Shown one piece after another: positions 58,710-64,000 of a stretch of 64,000 bases of DNA. Position numbers and translations under genes: made by a program. Position 1 is the stretch's first letter. The number at the start of each line of letters is the position of its first letter. A model generated the notes under the pieces. That model did no database searches, had not been told where the DNA came from, and saw nothing but the letters and a program-made list of their open reading frames with translations. The DNA comes from Agelas oroides (taxonomy: Eukaryota; Porifera; Demospongiae; Agelasida; Agelasidae), in the NCBI GenBank assembly GCA_949130485.1, contig OX422192.1:645599-709598 (forward strand), written 5' to 3'.

Positions 58710-59236
58710 ATGGCTTCTACTAGTGAACCAAGTGTCACCAATAGGGAGGCGACTGCAATTCCTTCTACCTTGGTGCAGTGGCGTAGCTACACCCGGGCAT
58801 ACCCGGGCCTGTGCCCACGTAAAATTCGCTGGTGCCCGGGTAAAAATAATGTGGAAAGCTAAGGTCAAAGATCAGGTATTAGCTCGCAAGTTTCATGTGG
58901 ATGTGAAGCGAGCATACAGGTAAGACTGAATGAATCGTATTTGTGGCCGAAAACGGCCTCAGAAGCGATTTCAAAGTGTATAATTTGAAAATTTTTCGTG
59001 GTGGGAGCGTGCCCCAGATTTCCTAGCAGACGCGCGCGCGTATTACGCACGCACTGGGTGTGCCCATGCTGTGCCCACGTAACTTGCTCATCCTGGCTAC
59101 GCCACTGCCTTGGTGCCGGGCACGTCGGTTGTCGCTACGGTGCTGGGGACGTCGATGGCTGGAAACCATGGTGGCGACGGCGCCGCGACCACTAGTGCAG
59201 TCGCCGCTTCCACCAGCGCCGTCACGGTTGCAGATG
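58710..59236 (+). pseudogene. First exon of a DIRS-type gag gene, broken by a transposon
   Basis: ATG at 58710 opens MASTSEPSVTNREATAI..., a Ser/Thr/Ala-rich low-complexity leader. After 22 codons it is interrupted by the 332-bp element at 58776-59107 plus an 8-bp duplication. It resumes at 59116 for 40 codons and ends in a donor (G|GTACGT at 59236/59237). The phase matches the exon starting at 62334. The 340-bp insertion is not a multiple of three and brings stops, so this copy cannot make the full protein. Confidence 0.6.
58776..59107. mobile_element. hAT-type MITE inserted in the gag exon
   Basis: The terminal inverted repeats are CAGTGGCGTAGC and GCTACGCCACTG, and the 8-bp target duplication CCTTGGTG lies at 58768-58775 and 59108-59115. 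Both features fit the hAT superfamily. Internal GGCCTCAGAAGCGATTTC and GGGAGCGTGCCCC resemble 47985-48030 in the TL15-intron element. Confidence 0.85.
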
Positions 59237-60255
59237 GTACGTATTAATGTGCCACGCTTTGTTGGACAGGCAATTAATGTATTTATTAACCCTCGGCGCG
59301 CATGCGCCGTAGGGTTACAGTAGTGTGTATGTGTCTGTCTGTCTGTCTGTTACCACGCTAGCAGCTACATACCTCGTTTATACGTCTCAAGTGAGGTGTC
59401 ATAGGGTTGTTTATGGCGTTTTCAAGATTTTAGTCGTGTGGCTTTCGCTGAAAACGCTTCGTTCAAAAGTTCTGGCGTGATTTTCTGACCGCCACTGCGT
59501 TCTTGGCTTCTTGATGATGATGACGAGCTCTCGATGGACAAGAGAGACAGACTAGTGTGTAGGGATAGCGACAGCTCCTATAACACGACTGACTTGTCAC
59601 TGATCTTACTACTACCCTCGAAAGCTTCTTGGCTTTCATCGGTGTGTATCTGCTGACCTGGCACTATGTGTAGACCACACCTTTCCAGTTAGATCACCCA
59701 GCAGGGAAGCCGGAAGGGGCAGTGCTAGATCGTGATCGTTCGTCAATTTTGAGAAGGGCCGTCAAAGCGAAGCTTTTTCTTCAACATAGGGAACAAGCGG
59801 CTTCCAGATTTCACATAAGGCTGGAGTACTAGCTTCAAATAACTTGGAAAAGGGCTTAGTCCGTCGGAGCTGTACGTTACAAATGAGAAAATCGGCACCG
59901 TTTCAAATTGCTGGTAAGCTACGATATACACCTACAGATAATGGCTTCAAACAGGTACAAATTGCTTACCTAGCAGTGATCAGCAATTTAGATGAACTAG
60001 TCCAGCCTTGTTACATGCTACTTATGCAAATCAGGCCGCTGGCAAGGCCTAGGGCTTGCTAAGCAACTTTGACCTCACACAGATAATTTTAATTTCCGCG
60101 TTAATAAACGGTGACGTGTATATAATTTCCTCGTGCAAAGTGTTAATTGTCACATTAATTTTCTCACACTATCCATTAATTTTATTCCAGTATAAATTTT
60201 CCAGCTATACAGTATATATATATATATATATATATATATAATCCTCACACCGTGC
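59237..60255. other. Intron of the DIRS-type unit with dispersed repeats
   Basis: TTAACCCTCGGCGCGCATGC and a TGTC microsatellite (59286-59350) begin a repeat of about 200 bp related to 15960-16182. A (TA)n run lies at about 60212-60240. No coding exon was recognised. Confidence 0.5.
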
Positions 60256-60889
60256 TACCGTAAAATCGGATATTAAGCACAGGTGCCTATTTTCGAAATT
60301 AGCAGCCAGAATGAGTGCTTATTTTCGAGGGGTGCTTATTTTCATCGGATGCTAATAAACGCATGTAATTTTATGGTAGCATGCAGTTCTGTGGGAACGG
60401 ATTAGCTGTGTATATTTTACATAGGCCTATGTTCTTTTTCTGCTAATTTTTGTCCAATGTTTATAGCAAACAGAGATACAGTCAGCAATCAATCATTGCC
60501 AACCCCCCGACCACCAACGTAAAGCACTTGGAATCAACGAATCTGTGACAGGTTTTTGCTAAATCCCGGATTTGTTTTACCAAGAAGCCTTACCTAAAAT
60601 TTCGGTTTATCCCATGTCAATAGCTTGCTTACAATCACCAGGGATAATATATTACGTGTACGTACACGTATATTATCCCTGCAATCACACTGGCAAAAAG
60701 TTGCCGTTACGTTCGAAAAAGCTGAATCAGCAAATTCACTTCTGTTTGCATAGTAACAGGTGCCTTTTCATGTGGGGTGCCTATTTTTGTATGGGTGCTT
60801 ATAAACGCGATGTGGTTGTTGTAATCAAAACGGGTGCCTCTATTCATGGGGTGCTTATTTTGTGTGTTTTATCCCGATTTTACAGTATA
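60256..60889. mobile_element. MITE with TACCGTAAAATCGG ends
   Basis: The left end TACCGTAAAATCGGAT and the right end ATCCCGATTTTACAGTA are inverted. Several GGTGCYTATTTTCG motifs repeat near both ends. A perfect 19-bp-arm palindrome, AGGGATAATATA..CGTGTAC and its complement, lies at 60640-60682. Confidence 0.65.
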
Positions 60890-61339
60890 CACCTTGAAAC
60901 GTCATACTTGCATAGCTATGCTTGCCATGTCAGCATAATAACATTACATAAGAGCATAATGACAGGGTTATTGCCAGTTTTAGTACAACATTTTTAAAGT
61001 TAAACATTTTCATGACATAATTATCACTCAGTGACCCAAAACACACATCAAACGCCGAGGGTTTGGCACTTCAGTGCCTTTCATTCTGTATGTTCTGGGT
61101 TGGTGAGTTGGTTTTAAGTGGAACGGGCAGGGCTAGCTAGGTACGGCTATATATTTGGTAGCTCCTACGAGCTCACGAAAGGCAGCGGGTAAGTATTTTA
61201 CCATGCAGGCAGGCTCTGTGCATGCACTTGTGAGGATGGGGATGGTGGCTGGTGGTGTCACTAGTCACCCGACACAGGTATGCATGCAGGCTGCTCAGTG
61301 GTTGATGGTCACATACAATAATTCTGTTGGTTAGTGCAA

Positions 61340-62200
61340 CATCATGGAGCAAGCAGGTGGGGCTTGCAAGGGAGGTCGACGTCATGTATGCCGGGGACTG
61401 ATGATGAAAGTCCGAGTATGTTTCAAAGTGGCAGGGTGAGTCGAGGGTACTCACAGTTGTTGGTAAGAATCATGGTGCAAGTAAGTTGGGCTTGCAATGT
61501 CATGTGTATACACCAGTGTCAACGTCTGACCAAGTAGGTCAGTGTGTGTTTCAAAGTGGCAGGGTGAGTCGAGGGTACTCACAGTTGTTGGTGAGAATCA
61601 TGGTGCAAGTAAGTTGGGCTTGCAATGTCATGTGTATACACCAATATCAACGTCTGACCAAGTAGGTCAGTGGGTGTTTCAAAGTGGCAGGGTGAGTCGA
61701 GGGTACTCACAGTTGTTGGTGAGAATCATGGTGCAAGTAAGTTGGGCTTGCAATGTCATGTGTATACACCAGTGTCAACGTCTGACCAAGTAGGTCAGTG
61801 TGTGTTTCAAAGTGGCAGGGTGAGTCGAGGGTACTCACAGTTGTTGGTGAGAATCATGGTGCAAGTAAGTTGGGCTTGCAATGTCATGTGTATACACCAA
61901 TGTCAACGTCTGACCAAGTAGGTCAGTGGGTGTTTCAAAGTGGCAGGGTGAGTCGAGGGTAATCACAGTTGTTGGTGAGAATCATGGTGCAAGTAAGTTG
62001 GGCTTGCAATGTCATGTGTATACACCAGTATCAACGTTTGACCAAGTAGGTCAGTGGGTGTTTCAAAGTGGCAGGGTGAGTCGAGGGTACTCACAGTTGT
62101 CGGTGAGAATTTACAGTGCAAGCAAATTGGGCTTGCAATGATGTTGTATGCACTGGTTTTTGACCAAGGAGGTCAGGATGTGTAAGCAAGTAAGTCAGGA
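61340..62200. repeat. 128-bp satellite, six close copies with worn edges
   Basis: Units begin TGTTTCAAAGTGGCAGGGTG at about 61420, 61548, 61676, 61804, 61932 and 62060. Copies differ at only a few sites. Each holds GGTGAGTCGAGGGTACTCAC, an inverted pair of GTGAGT, and ends with CTGACCAAGTAGGTCAGTG. Diverged partial units flank the array on both sides. The ORFs of 83 codons are artefacts. Confidence 0.93.
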
Positions 62201-62333
62201 TGATATGAGTGTGGCCATGGCCCAGTGGGATACACAATATTGGTGTGAATCTTCTTGGCAGGGAGCAGAATGTTAGTGTTGGTGTGGGCACAGCTGTATT
62301 AATCAATGTCATATTTCTGTGTCGGAATTGCAG

Positions 62334-63358
62334 GTACCATTTCCATGGGAGTTGTGCCCCCAGCAGGTGCCATTTCATGGTTGGCAACGTGTTCCAGGGC
62401 AGCATCGCAGGATAATGCAAGAGGCACATCATCGGAGCAAGCACAAGTGATGGTGCCATCTACAGGGCTGGTGTGGTCAGCAACGTCAACCCCATCGGTG
62501 GTTCCAGTGTCTTCGGGAGAGCTCCCAGGAATGCCCTCGATACCTGTTGTTTCAGCGGGAAGCTACATGGGGGAGGGCTTGTTGCCCATCCCAGAGCGTC
62601 TGACTAAAAAGATACTCCAGCTGGAGTTTGTCGAGATGCGTGAACTTATGCCAGAGACTTGGCTGAGGGATGAGGAGGAGAGTACGAGGAACACGCTGTC
62701 GCTTCCGCGGCGGAGGACCGCACCGGTTACGGATATCCTTCAATGGCTCCAGTGCTTTGCTGGCATGGTAGGCGTCTTGTCGCAGAAATATCCTCGCATG
62801 GTGCCGGAACTGATGGCCTATCAGGCTATGATCGTCTATCAGGCTATGATCGTCAAGTGTAGCCGCGACTTTGAAGGTCTGGCATGGGCCCAGTACGATC
62901 GGGCCTATAGGAGACAGGCGGCCCAGACTAAAGACCTTCGTAGGTCCCGTTTGAATCCGACGTTATTCAGTTTGTGTTTCGCCGGAAAAGCTAGGCGCAA
63001 TATTGCTTGTGCTCATTGCCTAAGTGATAACCACACCTCGGATACTTGCCCAGAGAATCCATCTCGCCCTTTCTTTATGTGGCAACATCCAGGTGCGACT
63101 CCTTTGGGCGTGGCTCCTCCAGTGGGTGTGGCTCCTCCGGTGGGCGGGCCTCATCCTGTCAGGCTGCGTATTTGCCACCTATTTAACGCCAGAGATGGCC
63201 CTCAATGCACTTACAGTCCGTGTAAGTTTGCCCATGTTTGCTCAGCCTGCAGAGCAAATCATCCGCGATCCGCTTGTCTGAAAGCACAGGGAGCACAGGC
63301 AGGCACAAGGGGAAAGGGTGGAGTGCCTATCAACAAGCGGCTCCGATTGTCGGAGTAG
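62334..63358 (+). CDS. DIRS-type retroelement gag-like protein, main exon
   Basis: The exon starts after TTGCAG (62333) and is open to TAG at 63358, about 341 residues. Order: a Ser/Gly/Pro leader; LLPIPERLTKKILQLEFVEM and a helical region with APVTDILQWLQCFAGMVGVL; FEGLAWAQYDRAYRRQA; a CCHC-like knuckle CAHCLSDNHTSDTC; a GVAPPVG repeat; a second Cys/His cluster CHLFNARDGPQCTYSPC..HVCSACRANHPRSACLK; and a basic tail PINKRLRLSE. I recognise this layout from the ORF preceding reverse transcriptase in animal DIRS elements. The duplicated YQAMIV (two copies in tandem) looks like a local slip. It is open here, but its first exon is broken. Confidence 0.7.
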
Positions 63359-63604
63359 TTCTGGACTCAAACACAGGGAACAAGACGTGTTGTGACATTT
63401 CATCAATATCAGTTATGCATACAGGTGTTGTAATATTCATACTGTGTGGTTACCCGTATTTGCTGTCTACTCAATGTACTTGTGTGGGATCAGGGTTAAT
63501 TTCCATAGGCTAGTAATTTGTCCACCAGCATCATACTAGTGCGACCTGAGTTCAGGGCTTGCTCTGAACTCAACTATATCGTTATAGTGATTTTTCTGCA
63601 TGCA

Positions 63605-64000
63605 GGTACATACAAATATACGGCAGATCTGATTAGCTTGGATCAATGTCAGCCACTGGTGGGGGAGGGCTCAGTGCAAGAAAAGCTAGGGGGTGTATTC
63701 ACACCGTTGAAGTTGGAGCACTGGGAATCATTACTAACCTCCCATCCGGACAAGGAATATGTGAATTACCTTCTGAGAGGAATCAGATTGGATTCAAGGA
63801 GGCAGGTTCAGTCTCATCGGCCCGTAAGAACATGCATTCAGCATTGGAAAATTCAGAGGTGGTTTCTGCCTATTTGGCAGAGGAGAAGAGAAGAGGGGTT
63901 CTGCTGGGACCGTTCGAGCGGGGTGAAGTCCCAGAGGTCCATCTGAACAGGTTTGGGGTGATTCCCAAATCTAGTCAACTGGGTAAATGGAGATTAATTG
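63605..64000 (+). pseudogene. DIRS-type reverse-transcriptase polyprotein, N-terminal part, frameshifted
   Basis: After a good acceptor (TGCATGCAG), the frame has FTPLKLEHWESLLTSHPDKE and YVNYLLRGI, typical of the region preceding the DIRS reverse transcriptase. Near 63788 the homology moves to another frame (SARKNMHSALENSEVVSAYL, then FGVIPKS and GKWRLI at the window edge). One or two bases have therefore been gained or lost, or there is an error. The catalytic part lies outside the window. Confidence 0.65.

Noticed and set aside
61420..62150. CRISPR-like array
   Set aside because: Units repeat in full over 128 bp with no unique spacers, the context is animal DNA, and no cas genes occur. 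It is a satellite.

Overview
The window is animal genomic DNA with small introns and very dense short repeats. A sponge (Porifera) is my best guess. The reasons are a large tandem expansion of RING / TRAF zinc-finger / MATH genes, a basic YWxDPExKRA tandem-repeat protein of a type I associate with sponge genomes, and abundant palindromic mini-transposons. The species cannot be fixed from sequence alone.

Left end (1-15.0 kb). Two conserved housekeeping genes diverge from a roughly 184-bp intergenic spacer. On the minus strand are the first three coding exons of a ZMYND10 homologue (dynein-arm assembly factor), which runs off the left edge. On the plus strand is a complete seven-exon mitochondrial acetyl-CoA acetyltransferase (ACAT1, 430 aa, all catalytic motifs present). 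The 10.2-kb fifth intron of ACAT1 holds a complete antisense TRAF-like gene plus many repeats.

Centre (16-58 kb). This is an almost unbroken minus-strand array of TRAF-like genes. The standard gene is a short RING exon of about 223 nt beginning MASN..., a phase-1 intron, and a 1.0-1.3-kb exon encoding TRAF-type zinc fingers, a short coiled coil and a C-terminal MATH (TRAF-C) domain. I count 19 numbered units, two further relics and the nested copy among them. Nine look intact: TL1, 2, 3, 5, 7, 10, 12, 15 and 19, with TL7 lacking part of its RING. The others are frameshifted, truncated or fragmentary. Paralogues differ in modular ways: one lacks and one has gained the same 88-residue zinc-finger block, one lost RING ligands, coiled-coil length varies, and some genes look like mosaics of others. 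Several genes share an upstream block with a probable non-coding first exon. By family logic these would be ubiquitin-ligase or adaptor proteins of TNF-receptor/Toll-like or stress signalling; no partner is visible here.

Right end (58.5-64 kb). This is a plus-strand DIRS-type retroelement: a gag-like exon pair with zinc knuckles, whose first exon is broken by a hAT-type mini-transposon with an 8-bp target duplication, then the beginning of a reverse-transcriptase polyprotein that runs off the window. The 3.1-kb intron of this unit holds a 128-bp satellite.

Intervening DNA is mostly foldback elements, MITEs, two copies of a tRNA-derived SINE, minisatellites and homopolymer runs.
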